Origin: Cyanobacteriota bacterium
Lineage (GTDB): Bacteria > Cyanobacteriota > Cyanobacteriia > Cyanobacteriales > Microcoleaceae
Length of the DNA stretch: 42,565 bases
NCBI GenBank assembly: GCA_025362325.1
Contig: JANYGO010000277.1
Span: 1-42,565, forward strand
Reading direction: 5' to 3'
Of this stretch, positions 22,881 to 31,927 are shown piece after piece. The number at the start of each line of letters is the position of its first letter. The first letter of the stretch is position 1. Made by a program: the position numbers and the translations under genes. Under the pieces are notes generated by a model, which was given only the letters and a program-made list of their open reading frames with translations, did no database searches and was not told the DNA's origin.

Positions 22881-22928
22881 CGAAGCGCGTAAGTCCGATC
22901 GCAAATCCAAAAACGCAGCATCCGCACC

Positions 22929-23300
22929 CTACTCTCTGCGAATCTTCGCATCCTTCTCAAACCACACCACAACCTGCTTAACTGTTAATTGCTCGATCGC
23001 CCCTCCCGATTCTGCCGCAATTTGCCTCAACGGTCGCAAAGACGCAATTACCAAATTCGTAAAAAAGTTTTCAAAACTAGCATCAACTTGAATTGACTGC
23101 TGAATACTCTCATCATTCCTCACCCAATCCATCACCTGCTGATTGCTTACATCAGCCACCGACAAACCAGTCTCCCCAGCAATTTGCTTCAACACCCTCA
23201 AAGCATAAATAGCCAACCGCGCCGAAAACTTCTCCTTCGACGACAACAGCGCCATATCAACTTCCGCACACTCTTCCGGCTTCAAAAAATCAGATTCCAT
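22929..23300 (-). CDS. Unrecognised 123-residue protein with an internal duplication
   Basis: Not recognised. Two halves align: LAIYALRVLKQIAGETGLSVADVSNQQVMDWVRNDESI (about 29-66) and LVIASLRPLRQIAAESGGAIEQLTVKQVVVWFEKDAKI (about 83-120). Each half is a helical hairpin of similar length with conserved R-L/R-QIA..(E/G)(T/S)G and V..W. No catalytic residue or membrane segment. The next gene, in the same direction, is sufR 96 bp further on (upstream on that strand is the array at 23303-23396), so the two may share a transcript. Confidence 0.75.
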   Translation of the reverse strand: MESDFLKPEECAEVDMALLSSKEKFSARLAIYALRVLKQIAGETGLSVADVSNQQVMDWVRNDESIQQSIQVDASFENFFTNLVIASLRPLRQIAAESGGAIEQLTVKQVVVWFEKDAKIRRE

Positions 23301-23302
23301 AG

Positions 23303-23344
23303 TTATTAGTTATTAGTTATTAGTTATTAGTTATTTGTTATTTG
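23303..23344. repeat. Heptamer array TTATTAG/TTATTTG, 6 units
   Basis: Four TTATTAG and two TTATTTG units in a row. It is followed by the CAACAGT array. Confidence 0.85.
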
Positions 23345-23354
23345 TTATTACTAC

Positions 23355-23396
23355 CAACAGTCAACAGTCAACAGTCAACAGTCAACAGTCAACAGT
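23355..23396. repeat. Heptamer array CAACAGT, 6 perfect units
   Basis: Six identical CAACAGT units, the heptamer I recall as STRR3 from Calothrix/Anabaena. The stop codon of sufR starts at its last base (TCA at 23396-23398 on the plus strand). Confidence 0.9.
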
Positions 23397-24076
23397 CAAC
23401 TGACAACTAACTTCCTTCTCGCAATCAAATAACCGCAACGGTGTTCCCCATCAATAATCCAGTGAGTCCGCTCGATCGTACAATCCGGCAACACAGCCCC
23501 AAACATCTCCAACTCATTACCACAAACACTCGGAAAAGTTTCCGCCACATTAGAAATAGCACAATTGTGTTCCATAAACACAAATCGATCGCCCTTATCG
23601 GTGCCGCACGTCCCATCATCCACAGACTCTACAGGATACCACTCAGCCATGTAACCCTCATCCCTGCGAAGCTCCATCAACCTAGCCACCCGCTCTTCCA
23701 GCAAACCCGCACCCATTAGCCTGCGGTACTCCATCGCCTTACGTTGCCATTGTTTTCGCAGGATAGAAATCACTTGTTCGCGGCCAACAGTCTCAGCCAA
23801 AGTATCCAGAAAAGACACTGCAAAATCGCCATAACGATTCGGGAATCGATCGCGCCCCAGACTGGTAAGCTCATAAATATGCTGCGGTCGCCCCATCCCA
23901 GCCTGCACCGACTGATACTGAATCAGCCCGTCCCCCTCCAAATCCTTCAAATGACGGCGAATCGCCTGGGGGCTGACATCCAAAGACTCTGCCAACTGGA
24001 GAGCCGTCCCTTGACCCCCCTTGAGCAAAAACTGCAAGATATCTTGTTTAGTGGAAGTCTGCTGAGTCTGCATCAT
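23396..24076 (-). CDS. sufR: SufR, iron-sulfur-responsive repressor of the suf operon
   Basis: 226 residues from the ATG at 24074-24076 (a GTG precedes it directly). DeoR-like winged helix at the N-terminus (TSTKQDILQFLLKGGQGTALQLAESLDVSPQAIRRHLKDLEGDGLI). Four C-terminal cysteines C172, C185, C199 and C214 with spacings X12, X13 and X14, exactly the SufR cluster-binding pattern CX12CX13CX14C. In the cyanobacterium Synechocystis SufR holds an iron-sulfur cluster and represses sufBCDS and its own gene when clusters are plentiful. Divergent from sufB, with a shared 187 bp spacer. Confidence 0.97.
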   Translation of the reverse strand: MMQTQQTSTKQDILQFLLKGGQGTALQLAESLDVSPQAIRRHLKDLEGDGLIQYQSVQAGMGRPQHIYELTSLGRDRFPNRYGDFAVSFLDTLAETVGREQVISILRKQWQRKAMEYRRLMGAGLLEERVARLMELRRDEGYMAEWYPVESVDDGTCGTDKGDRFVFMEHNCAISNVAETFPSVCGNELEMFGAVLPDCTIERTHWIIDGEHRCGYLIARRKLVVS

Positions 24077-24103
24077 CACAAAAAAATATTAATTTGACTT
24101 TGA

Positions 24104-24117
24104 CAAGATCGCTATTG
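24104..24117. promoter_or_regulatory. Candidate SufR operator
   Basis: CAAGATCGCTATTG is an imperfect version of the CAAC-N6-GTTG inverted repeat I recall as the SufR site. It lies in the sufR-sufB spacer and overlaps TTGACA/TTGACT-type -35 elements (24096-24106), a position where binding would block transcription. Match is 3 of 4 bases in each half-site. Confidence 0.45.
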
Positions 24118-24263
24118 TTAATGTAGCTTAAAATATAGTAAAGCAATAGATTTGTTGTTTAACTCAACAGAGCAGTCCAGCAGAACCCGCTCAAGCCCAG
24201 ACAGGGATTGCCCCGTCTGCCATCTTTGAGAGAATTATCTAGAACACTGAACACGCAAAATTA

Positions 24264-25706
24264 ATGAGTTCTACCACAGCCCAAACCCTAGTCAACCAGC
24301 CCTACAAATACGGTTTCGTCACCGACATCGAGTCAGACACCATCCCTCGCGGCTTGAGCGAAGATGTAGTGCGGCTGATTTCCTCCAAGAAAAACGAACC
24401 GGAATTTTTGCTGCAATTCCGCCTCAAAGCATACCGCAAGTGGCTGACCATGACCGAGCCGACTTGGCCTCATGTCAACTATCCGGCGATCGACTACCAA
24501 AACATTATCTACTATTCCGCGCCAAAACAGAAGCCCAAAAAGCTCAACAGTTTGGACGAAGTTGATCCGACACTATTAGAAACCTTCGAGAAATTAGGAA
24601 TTCCCCTCTCCGAACAAAGACGGCTGGGAAATGTCGCCGTCGATGTTGTTTTCGACAGCGTTTCAATTGCCACAACCTTTAGAGAAAAGCTAGCCAAAGA
24701 CGGCGTTATATTCTGTTCCATCACAGAAGCAGTCAAAGACTATCCCGAACTAATTGAAAAATATCTTGGCACTGTCGTACCAGTCGGCGACAACTTTTTC
24801 GCAGCCCTCAACTCCGCCGTATTCACCGACGGTTCCTTCGTTTTCATTCCCAAAGGCGTAAAATGCCCAATGGAATTGTCAACATATTTCCGCATCAATA
24901 ACGAAGATTCCGGCCAGTTCGAGCGCACCCTAATTATCGCAGAAGAAAACAGTTCTGTGTCTTACCTGGAAGGCTGCACCGCGCCGATGTTTGACACCAA
25001 CCAACTGCACGCCGCCGTCGTGGAATTGGTAACAATGGACAACGCCGACATCAAATACTCAACAGTGCAAAACTGGTACGCCGGCGATGCTAATGGAAAA
25101 GGCGGCATTTACAACTTCGTCACTAAGCGCGGTTTATGTCAAGGAGTCAATTCAAAGATTTCTTGGACGCAAGTAGAAACCGGTTCCGCGATTACCTGGA
25201 AATATCCCAGTTGCGTGTTAGTCGGCGACAACTCCGTAGGCGAATTCTACTCAGTAGCGCTGACAAACCACAAACAGCAAGCTGACACCGGAACTAAAAT
25301 GATCCACGTCGGCAAAAACACTCGCAGCACGATTATTTCCAAGGGAATTTCGGCTGGAAATTCTTCCAATAGCTATCGCGGCTTGGTGAAAATGGGGCCT
25401 AGTGCCAAAGGTGCTCGGAATTATTCTCAGTGCGACTCGATGCTGATTGGTGATAACGCTCAAGCGAATACTTTCCCTTATATTCAAGTGCAGAATCATA
25501 CTGCAAAAGTGGAACACGAAGCTTCGACTTCCAAAATTGGGGAAGAGCAATTGTTCTTTTTCGCCCAACGCGGAATTTCCGCAGAAAATGCTATTTCAAT
25601 GATGATTAGCGGTTTCTGCAAAGATGTTTTCAATCAGTTACCGATGGAATTTGCGGCGGAAGCTGATAAACTATTGAGTCTGAAACTAGAAGGAAGTGTC
25701 GGATAG
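24264..25706 (+). CDS. sufB: SufB, scaffold of the SUF cluster assembly complex
   Basis: 480 residues. Core of the SufB-SufC-SufD scaffold that builds iron-sulfur clusters using sulfur from SufS. Beta-helix sequence with family landmarks: [127 protein letters not shown] and the closing [36 protein letters not shown]. Full length. First gene of the operon, divergent from sufR. A 315 bp repeat-filled spacer separates it from sufC. Confidence 0.98.
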   Translation: MSSTTAQTLVNQPYKYGFVTDIESDTIPRGLSEDVVRLISSKKNEPEFLLQFRLKAYRKWLTMTEPTWPHVNYPAIDYQNIIYYSAPKQKPKKLNSLDEVDPTLLETFEKLGIPLSEQRRLGNVAVDVVFDSVSIATTFREKLAKDGVIFCSITEAVKDYPELIEKYLGTVVPVGDNFFAALNSAVFTDGSFVFIPKGVKCPMELSTYFRINNEDSGQFERTLIIAEENSSVSYLEGCTAPMFDTNQLHAAVVELVTMDNADIKYSTVQNWYAGDANGKGGIYNFVTKRGLCQGVNSKISWTQVETGSAITWKYPSCVLVGDNSVGEFYSVALTNHKQQADTGTKMIHVGKNTRSTIISKGISAGNSSNSYRGLVKMGPSAKGARNYSQCDSMLIGDNAQANTFPYIQVQNHTAKVEHEASTSKIGEEQLFFFAQRGISAENAISMMISGFCKDVFNQLPMEFAAEADKLLSLKLEGSVG

Positions 25707-26021
25707 AACTCACATCTTGTACCATTATCAAAAACTTGTAGGGGCGGGTTCACCAAGAGCCTTAAAAAGTGCAGACAGGTTAAATAAACCCGCCCCCACT
25801 AAAAAGCTCCTGTGAGGATTTTAGTTGTAGTTGTAGGTTGGGTTGAGGAAGGAAACCCAACTTGGAGGCCCGTTGAGAGTTGGGTTGAGCAATAGCTCAA
25901 CCCAACCTACGAACGATTAGATAAGCAGTAAGGATTTTAGTTTTTCTTAAATCAGGACTAAAGTCCTCAGTACGAACAAAATAAACCGCTCTCGTTACAA
26001 AGGAATGAGGAAAAAGAACAG
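25707..26021. repeat. Three hairpin repeat families between sufB and sufC
   Basis: GGGGCGGGTT / AACCCGCCCC (25741-25750 and 25787-25796), GTAGGTTGGGTTGAG / CTCAACCCAACCTAC (25833-25847 and 25896-25910, perfect 15 bp arms) and one AGGACTAAAGTCCT palindrome (about 25955). The first family recurs at 28210-28265 between sufD and sufS. Confidence 0.9.
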
Positions 26022-26813
26022 ATGATTGTTGAAAATAGTCAAGTCGTATTATCAGTCCGCAATTTAACTGCAAATGTCGAAGATACCCAAATCCTCAAGG
26101 GTTTGAACCTAGAAATTAAATCCGGTGAAATCCACGCCATCATGGGCCCGAACGGTTCAGGAAAAAGCACCTTATCCAAAATATTAGCAGGCCATCCCGC
26201 TTATACAGTAACGGGTGGAGCAGTGACATTTTTGGGGCAGAATTTACTCGAATTACCACCAGAAGAACGCTCTTTAGCTGGCGTGTTTCTAGCATTCCAA
26301 TATCCTTTAGAAATTCCCGGCGTTAGCAATGTGGATTTCTTGCGCGTGGCTTACAACGCTCATCGCAAACATCGCGGATTGGAAGAATTAGATGCTTTTG
26401 ATTTCCAAGATTTAATCGAGCAAAAGCTGGATATTGTCAAGATGAATGACTCTTTCTTGAACCGCAGCGTCAATGAAGGTTTTTCCGGGGGCGAGAAAAA
26501 GCGGAATGAGATTTTGCAAATGGCGCTGTTAGAACCGAAGTTAGCTATTTTGGACGAAACTGATTCGGGTTTGGATATCGATGCTCTCAAGATTGTTGCC
26601 GGCGGTGTGAATCAGTTGTCAAATGCTGAAAATTCAATGTTGGTGATTACTCACTATCAGCGCTTACTGAATTACATTATTCCTGATTTCATTCATGTCA
26701 TGGAAGCTGGTAGAATTATCCTGACTGGCCCGAAAGAGTTGGCGCTGGAATTGGAAGAGCGCGGTTATGACTGGGTTGTGGAAGAAGAAGCAGCAGGAGT
26801 TGGCGCGCGATGA
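26022..26813 (+). CDS. sufC: SufC, ABC-type ATPase of the SUF complex
   Basis: 263 residues. The ATPase that drives shape changes in SufBCD. Walker [10 protein letters not shown] at 42-50, a Q-loop in [16 protein letters not shown] signature SGGEKKR from 155 (the variant typical for SufC), Walker B and following Glu in [12 protein letters not shown] (174-185) and the H-loop in [11 protein letters not shown]. No membrane segment; cytoplasmic. The ATG has AGGAA upstream. Its stop overlaps the sufD start by four bases (ATGA), a coupled pair. Confidence 0.98.
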   Translation: MIVENSQVVLSVRNLTANVEDTQILKGLNLEIKSGEIHAIMGPNGSGKSTLSKILAGHPAYTVTGGAVTFLGQNLLELPPEERSLAGVFLAFQYPLEIPGVSNVDFLRVAYNAHRKHRGLEELDAFDFQDLIEQKLDIVKMNDSFLNRSVNEGFSGGEKKRNEILQMALLEPKLAILDETDSGLDIDALKIVAGGVNQLSNAENSMLVITHYQRLLNYIIPDFIHVMEAGRIILTGPKELALELEERGYDWVVEEEAAGVGAR

Positions 26814-28132
26814 TTAATACTCAGGTTGCTACTAGAGAAATGTTTTTGGCTGCTTTGGTGAATCAGTGCGAAAAGTTGGAATTAGCTAATGTCAAAAGTT
26901 CCGCTTATGGCTTGGACAGTTTGCGTGATACGGCTGCTGAATACGTTCTGTCTGCAAGTTTTCCGACTGTGAGGGATGAAGAATGGCGCTTTACTGATTT
27001 GTCGTCGCTGTTGCAAATTCAGTTTAATGTACCCCAGAGCAATCAGTCAGCAATTAAGCTGTCTGATATTACTATGCCCGTGAAAGACAAGAACGATTTA
27101 CCTTTAAGATTGGTATTCGTGAATGGTATTTATACACCAGATTTGTCAACGGTGAAGTCGTCGGAATTTTACGCAGGTAATTTATCCAATGTACCGGAAA
27201 AATATCAGGCGCGCATCACCGATGTTTTGAGCAAGCACAGACAGCCGAATGAGGTGTTTACTGCTTTGAATATCGCGGGTTTGGTCGATTCTGCGGTGGT
27301 GTTCGTGCCGGCCAATATGTCTCTTGATACTCCGATTCACTTGCTGTTCCTGACCGCACCAGGGGCATCTCCGACCATGTGTCAGCCTCACTGTGTGGTT
27401 ATAGCAGAGCCTGGAAGCAATGTAACGCTGATTGAGGATTACGCAACTATCGGTAATGTGGCTGCATTTACGAATGCTGTAACGGATGTTGTTGTGGGCG
27501 AAAATGCTGCGGTGAATCATGTTCGACTTCAGCGGGAAGGTTTGAACGTTGTTCATATTGGCAGAAGTGCGATCGCCCAATCTCGCAATAGCCGTTATAC
27601 TTGTCATGCTATCAGCTTGGGCGGAAAAATATCGCGGCACAATTTAGAAGTGTTTCAGCACGGCGAAGCGACTGAAACAACTCTCAACGGCTTAACCGTA
27701 GCTTTTGGCGAACAGTTATCTGATACTCACAGCTTGATTAGTTTCAATCACCCTCACGGTACAAGCCGCCAACTGCACAAGTGCATCATCGGTAACAAAG
27801 CCCGCGCTGTATTTAACGGCAAAGTTTTCGTTCCCAAAGCAGCACAATTGACAGACGCGGGACAGTTGAGCCGGAATTTGTTGCTGTCGCCCAGAGCTCG
27901 CGTAGACACTAAACCGCAGTTAGAAATTGTGGCTGACAACGTGAAATGTTCCCACGGTGCAACTGTCAGCCAATTAGAAGATGATGAACTTTTCTACCTG
28001 CAAAGTCGCGGCTTAGATTTAGAGAGAAGTCGCTATTTGCTGATTGATGCTTTTGCGGCGGAAATCCTGGATAAATTGCCAATTATTGGGGTAGCAAAAA
28101 TGCTTTCTACCTGCATGGCTATCCAAGGATAA
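26810..28132 (+). CDS. sufD: SufD, SufB-like scaffold partner
   Basis: 440 residues. Pairs with SufB and SufC in the assembly scaffold and helps iron acquisition. The N-terminal helical part contains [23 protein letters not shown], typical of SufD; the beta-helix carries [40 protein letters not shown], and the C-terminal region the family's [53 protein letters not shown] with the conserved C-S-H-G. End matches family length. Coupled to sufC. Confidence 0.97.
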   Translation: MINTQVATREMFLAALVNQCEKLELANVKSSAYGLDSLRDTAAEYVLSASFPTVRDEEWRFTDLSSLLQIQFNVPQSNQSAIKLSDITMPVKDKNDLPLRLVFVNGIYTPDLSTVKSSEFYAGNLSNVPEKYQARITDVLSKHRQPNEVFTALNIAGLVDSAVVFVPANMSLDTPIHLLFLTAPGASPTMCQPHCVVIAEPGSNVTLIEDYATIGNVAAFTNAVTDVVVGENAAVNHVRLQREGLNVVHIGRSAIAQSRNSRYTCHAISLGGKISRHNLEVFQHGEATETTLNGLTVAFGEQLSDTHSLISFNHPHGTSRQLHKCIIGNKARAVFNGKVFVPKAAQLTDAGQLSRNLLLSPRARVDTKPQLEIVADNVKCSHGATVSQLEDDELFYLQSRGLDLERSRYLLIDAFAAEILDKLPIIGVAKMLSTCMAIQG

Positions 28133-28209
28133 CTCATAAAGATGAGGACACAGAGGACACAGCAGTGCTGTGTCCCTACCACATCTTGCACAATTTTTAA
28201 CAGCCTGTA

Positions 28210-28265
28210 GGGGCGGGTTCACCAACAATAATTGCCTAAAACCAACAATCTTGTAAACCCGCCCC
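28210..28265. repeat. GGGGCGGGTT hairpin between sufD and sufS
   Basis: GGGGCGGGTT (28210-28219) and AACCCGCCCC (28256-28265), a second copy of the 25741-25796 element with a different loop. Confidence 0.9.
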
Positions 28266-28296
28266 ACCCAACGATAAATCAATAACTGCAAAACCT

Positions 28297-29559
28297 ATGA
28301 CACTTATTCAAGAAAAAACATTAGCCTCAAAAGTGCGCGGTGATTTCCCAATTCTCAAGGAAAAAGTCAACGGTAAACCCCTAGTTTATCTTGACAATGC
28401 AGCGACATCTCAAAAACCTCTAGTTGTCCTCAATGCTTGGCGCGACTACTACGAACAATATAATTCTAACGTCCATCGTGGCGCTCACACTCTCAGCGGA
28501 AAAGCCACAGATGCTTACGAAGGCGCTAGAGATAAAGTTGCTGCTTTTATCAATGCGGCTTCGCGACAAGAAATTGTTTACACTCGCAATGCTACCGAAG
28601 CCATTAATTTGGTTGCTTACTCTTGGGGTTTGAATAATCTGCAAGCCGGAGATGAAATTATCCTGTCAGTAATGGAACACCACAGCAATCTCGTTCCTTG
28701 GCAAATGATTGCTCAAAAAACGGGTGCGGTACTGAAGTTTGTGGAGTTAACGGAGACTCAGGAGTTTGATTTAGAGCAGTTCAAAATGCTGATTTCCGAC
28801 AAAACTAAGTTAGTGTCAATCGTTCACGTTTCTAATACTTTGGGCTGTATCAATCCAGTCAACGAAATCTGTGAAATTGCCCACAGTTTCGGCGCAAAAG
28901 TTTTAATTGATGCTTGCCAAAGCGTGCCGCATATGGTAATAGATGTACAGGCAATGGATTGCGATTGGCTAGTTGCTTCCGGGCACAAAATGTGTGCCCC
29001 AACTGGCATTGGTTTTTTGTATGGAAAGTTAGATTTGCTGAGAGAAATGCCTCCGTTTTTCGGCGGCGGCGAGATGATTGCTGACGTGTTTCTCGAATAT
29101 TCCACTTATGCCGATTTGCCGCACAAATTTGAGGCGGGGACGCCTGCAATCGGAGAGGCGATCGCCCTTGGTGCAGCAATCGATTATCTTAGTAACATCG
29201 GCATGGATAAGATTCACGCTTGCGAAGCTGAATTGACTGCTTATATGTTCCAACAATTGCGGCAAATTCCACAGATTAAAATCTACGGGCCACAACCAGA
29301 CAGCAACGGCGAAGGTAGGGCGGCGTTAGCGGCATTTACAGCCGGAGAAATTCACCCTCAAGACCTGTCTACGATGTTGGATGCGGAGGGAGTCGCGATT
29401 CGTTCGGGGCATCACTGCACGCAAGCTTTGCACCGCTATTTGAACATCTCATCTACGGCGCGGGCGAGTTTGTATTTTTACAATACCTATGAGGAGATTG
29501 ATGTGTTTGTGAAAGCGTTGAAAGAGACGATCGACTTTTTTGCTGGGATTATGGGATAA
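28297..29559 (+). CDS. sufS: SufS, cysteine desulfurase
   Basis: 420 residues. PLP enzyme that takes sulfur from cysteine and passes it to the scaffold. Landmarks: [25 protein letters not shown] at the start, [25 protein letters not shown], the PLP-lysine K231 in [18 protein letters not shown], and the catalytic C374 in [13 protein letters not shown], the group II (SufS/CsdA) arrangement. End [13 protein letters not shown]. Full length. No sufE or sufA is next to it. A diverged copy of its last 41 codons lies at 30950-31072. Confidence 0.98.
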   Translation: MTLIQEKTLASKVRGDFPILKEKVNGKPLVYLDNAATSQKPLVVLNAWRDYYEQYNSNVHRGAHTLSGKATDAYEGARDKVAAFINAASRQEIVYTRNATEAINLVAYSWGLNNLQAGDEIILSVMEHHSNLVPWQMIAQKTGAVLKFVELTETQEFDLEQFKMLISDKTKLVSIVHVSNTLGCINPVNEICEIAHSFGAKVLIDACQSVPHMVIDVQAMDCDWLVASGHKMCAPTGIGFLYGKLDLLREMPPFFGGGEMIADVFLEYSTYADLPHKFEAGTPAIGEAIALGAAIDYLSNIGMDKIHACEAELTAYMFQQLRQIPQIKIYGPQPDSNGEGRAALAAFTAGEIHPQDLSTMLDAEGVAIRSGHHCTQALHRYLNISSTARASLYFYNTYEEIDVFVKALKETIDFFAGIMG

Positions 29560-29565
29560 GCTTCT

Positions 29566-29587
29566 GGGGTGGGCATTGGCCCACCCC
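29566..29587. terminator. Stable hairpin after sufS
   Basis: GGGGTGGGC-ATTG-GCCCACCCC, a perfect 9 bp GC-rich stem 6 bases after the sufS stop. No T-run follows, so termination is plausible but not proven. Confidence 0.45.
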
Positions 29588-29615
29588 CTACTTAGTAATA
29601 TGATAAATCTCAGAT

Positions 29616-29831
29616 TCAGTTAAGATACGAGGTCATGTTAGCGGTAGCGGAACGACTCACTTGTTCAGTAAAATGCCCACCTTCGTAATGACTTCCTTTT
29701 CCGTGACTATTGCTACCACCTTTTCGGTGACTTCCTGTTCGATTTGCTGCCTCAGCAGATGTTATAAACAAAGAGGAAGCCAACAGAATTACCAGGCTGA
29801 AAACTAAAACCTGTCTCAGAAACTTCAGCAT
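29616..29831 (-). CDS. Small secreted Gly/His/Ser-rich peptide
   Basis: 71 residues. A clear signal peptide (MLKFLRQVLVFSLVILLASSLFITSAEA, predicted cut after AEA) followed by NRTGSHRKGGSNSHGKGSHYEGGHFTEQ, a short tract with repeated GS-H-K and GGH elements, then a tail. The exported mature peptide would be about 43 residues with four histidines, suggestive of metal binding or surface attachment, without proof. An AGGAG-like site (GGAG in AAAGGAGTA) lies just before the ATG. It faces the suf genes convergently. Confidence 0.65.
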   Translation of the reverse strand: MLKFLRQVLVFSLVILLASSLFITSAEAANRTGSHRKGGSNSHGKGSHYEGGHFTEQVSRSATANMTSYLN

Positions 29832-29968
29832 TAAAAATTACTCCTTTCATTGTTGAGTCTATTTTAGCAGAACTAAGCTCAGGAGTAAATTTCAATCGAG
29901 TATCTTTATTCATTACGGTAAAAGAAAGATCGATCGCAATCTCAAAACCCGAACGTAATCTGGTAAAA

Positions 29969-30404
29969 TTGGGCTGTCAACCCAAAGGAAAGGCAAAAAT
30001 ACAAAGTGTGTTTGATGAACTAGGTGCATATAGACAAAGCCTAGGTTTACCACCGGCTGGCAGCGAAACCGATAAATCAACCATAGCTAAACTAGAAATA
30101 GCGGGTCAAAGTTTTTTTTGGCATCAACTCTGGCAGCAACCCCAATCGTCGGCAAATAACCTTTAATGTCAATCCTATCACCAAAACCCACGCTGAAGCC
30201 GATGCTTTTCAACAAGCAGCCGATGCGGGAATTAGAGGAGGTAAAGCACGTTTGATTTGCGATCGCGAACTTTGTGCAGCCTGCGGCTTAAGAGGTGGAG
30301 TAAACTCTATGGCTTGGCAGTTAAATATAGAAGAATTAGAAATTATTACTCCAAGTGGAAGTAAAACAATAACCGTTAAACCCCCAAATAGAAGGAGGCA
30401 ATAA
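29969..30404 (+). pseudogene. Deaminase-fold polymorphic toxin domain, frameshifted
   Basis: The first part (29969-30166) reads VFDELGAYRQSLGLPPAGSE...LEIAGQSFF, then a run of eight T (30112-30119) shifts the frame; skipping one T gives a continuous reading GINSGSNPNRRQITFNVNPITKTHAEADAF...RLICDRELCAACGLRGGV ending at 30404. That combination, with HAE (codons at 30189) and CxxC (30273-30284), is the zinc-binding signature of nucleic-acid/nucleotide deaminases in polymorphic toxins. The most frequent immunity gene for such domains, Imm1, follows directly. No ATG and no delivery domain are seen; the open frame extends left without a start, so it is a displaced cartridge inactivated (or phase-switched) by the T-run. 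Confidence 0.75.
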
Positions 30405-30820
30405 TGTTTGTGTTAAACCTATCAGCAGAAAATTGGGTTGGCAACCAGGATGAAGGTGATTTAATAGAAAGTCCTACTTGGAATCAAATAGAACAAGCCA
30501 TTCGCGAGTTAGATGGGAAAAGTAAGACTTTAGTTACCTTGGGTGCAGATGACGAGTGTTATATGAGTATTGGTGGTGGCGAATCCGGCAAATATATTGT
30601 TAACATAACTTTTGATAACGTTAGCTTCCATAATTTAGTAGATCCCTCAAAACCAGATGCAATAGAAAAGCTAGTTGTCGGCGGACAAGAAGGTAATTAT
30701 TCTGCCAGGATGTGTGTAAATTTAGAGACGGCACTGTTGGCATCTCAAACATTTACAGTATCAGGAGAACTTCAAAGATCATTGTCTTGGGAAGAAGAGA
30801 AAGAATTAGTAATGCTTTAA
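30404..30820 (+). CDS. Imm1-family-like immunity protein
   Basis: 138 residues. AAGGAGG ribosome site ideally placed; the ATG overlaps the toxin stop by one base. The sequence pattern SPTWNQIEQAIRELDGKSKTLVTLGADDECYMSIGGGESGKYIVNITFDN and VVGGQEGNYSARMCVNLETALLASQTFTVSGEL fits the Imm1 family, whose members protect against deaminase toxins. Intact, unlike its toxin; immunity genes often survive as orphans because they protect against related toxins from neighbours. Confidence 0.8.
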   Translation: MFVLNLSAENWVGNQDEGDLIESPTWNQIEQAIRELDGKSKTLVTLGADDECYMSIGGGESGKYIVNITFDNVSFHNLVDPSKPDAIEKLVVGGQEGNYSARMCVNLETALLASQTFTVSGELQRSLSWEEEKELVML

Positions 30821-31219
30821 TAAAACAATATTCAACATAACCTAAGTGAAGTGCGATAAGTCTTCCCTCTATCCGCGTTCATCTGCGTCTATTCGCCTAC
30901 ATCTGCGGCAAAAAAAAAAGACTTGTCGCCCAAATAAAACTCTCTCATCTATTTGAACATTTCATCTACTGCCAGAGCGAGTTTGTATTTTTACAATACT
31001 CGCGAGGAGATTGATGTGTTTGTGAAAGCGTTGAAAGAGACGATCGACTTTTTTGGGAGTATTCTTGGGTAAGCTTTCGCTAAGGACACGGCATTGTCGT
31101 ATCCCTGCATCCGCGTTCATCCCCGTGCATTTGCGGTTAAACAAAGAGCGCTCTTTGGGAACTAACTTCGCCCGTGGTACAATAAAACCAGAGTTTTCTC
31201 AGCTCAAGGAGATTTTGAG
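30821..31219. other. Spacer holding the sufS 3' copy and degenerate repeats
   Basis: Contains the sufS remnant (30950-31072) and two loose copies of a CCGCGTTCATC-type repeat around 30876 and 31109. The last 30 bases hold AAGGAG-type signals for the Uma2 gene. No other gene. Confidence 0.6.
30950..31072 (+). pseudogene. Truncated second copy of the sufS 3' end
   Basis: 123 bp, same length as the last 41 codons of sufS (29437-29559), about 16 differences by eye and no indels. It reads in frame as [40 protein letters not shown] and stop. Differences are mostly silent, apart from the changes Y to R and AGIM to GSIL; a central stretch of about 54 bases is identical. So it comes from a diverged but functional sufS, not from a recent local copy. 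No start; not expected to be translated. Confidence 0.9.
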
Positions 31220-31852
31220 ATGATTGCTACTACTTCAAGTCTAGCCGAACAGAGAACACTGCTAGAAAATATTAGCTGGTCAACCTTTGAAACATTGCTC
31301 AAAGAAATAGGCGGTCGCCGAGGTTATCGCATAGCTTATGATAACGGGATGTTGGAAATTATGAGTCCTTTATACGAACATAAAAATCCCAAAATCAGAT
31401 CGGATCGTTTCATTTTCATTTTAGCAGAAGAACTCGGCATTGAAATCAAAAGTGCTGGCTCAATGACTCTCAAGCGAGAACGGGCTAAAAAAGGTATAGA
31501 ACCTGATAATTGCTATTATATCCAAAATGAACCAGCAGTCAGAGACAGGGAAGAACTGGATTTAGAAACGGCCCCACCGCCCGATTTAGCAATTGAAATC
31601 GACATTACCAGCAGTTCAATGAATAAATTGGCAATTTACTCAGCACTTCGCGTCCCCGAACTCTGGCTATATAACGGACGAGTTTTGAAATTTTATCAGT
31701 TGGCAGAAATAGAATATATTGAACGCGACTTTAGTATTGCTTTTCCCTTTGTATCGGTAGCGGAAATGGCTGGGTTTTTCACTCGTACTCAAACGATAGG
31801 GGAAATGGCTTTGCTGAAATCCTTTAGAAGTTGGGTGAAGGGGAAAATATAA
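31220..31852 (+). CDS. Uma2-family (DUF820) putative endonuclease
   Basis: 210 residues. Uma2 proteins are PD-(D/E)XK-like and extremely common in cyanobacteria; most have no known target. Seen: ISWSTFETLLKEIGGRRGYRIAYDNGMLEIMSP, GIEPDNCYYIQNEPAV, the acidic APPPDLAIEIDITSSS with the D and E-x-D catalytic cluster, and LRVPELWLYNGRVLKFY. An AAGGAG ribosome site lies ahead of the ATG. Single gene. Confidence 0.92.
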   Translation: MIATTSSLAEQRTLLENISWSTFETLLKEIGGRRGYRIAYDNGMLEIMSPLYEHKNPKIRSDRFIFILAEELGIEIKSAGSMTLKRERAKKGIEPDNCYYIQNEPAVRDREELDLETAPPPDLAIEIDITSSSMNKLAIYSALRVPELWLYNGRVLKFYQLAEIEYIERDFSIAFPFVSVAEMAGFFTRTQTIGEMALLKSFRSWVKGKI

Positions 31853-31927
31853 AATTTTCAATGTCGCCCAATAAAAATTTCCGCATAGAGTCAAAGATGC
31901 GACTTTTTTGGTAGGATGTTGAGCTAG

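Noticed and set aside
30950..31072. Functional second sufS
   Set aside because: Only the last 41 codons exist, without start, PLP lysine or catalytic cysteine; it is a remnant.
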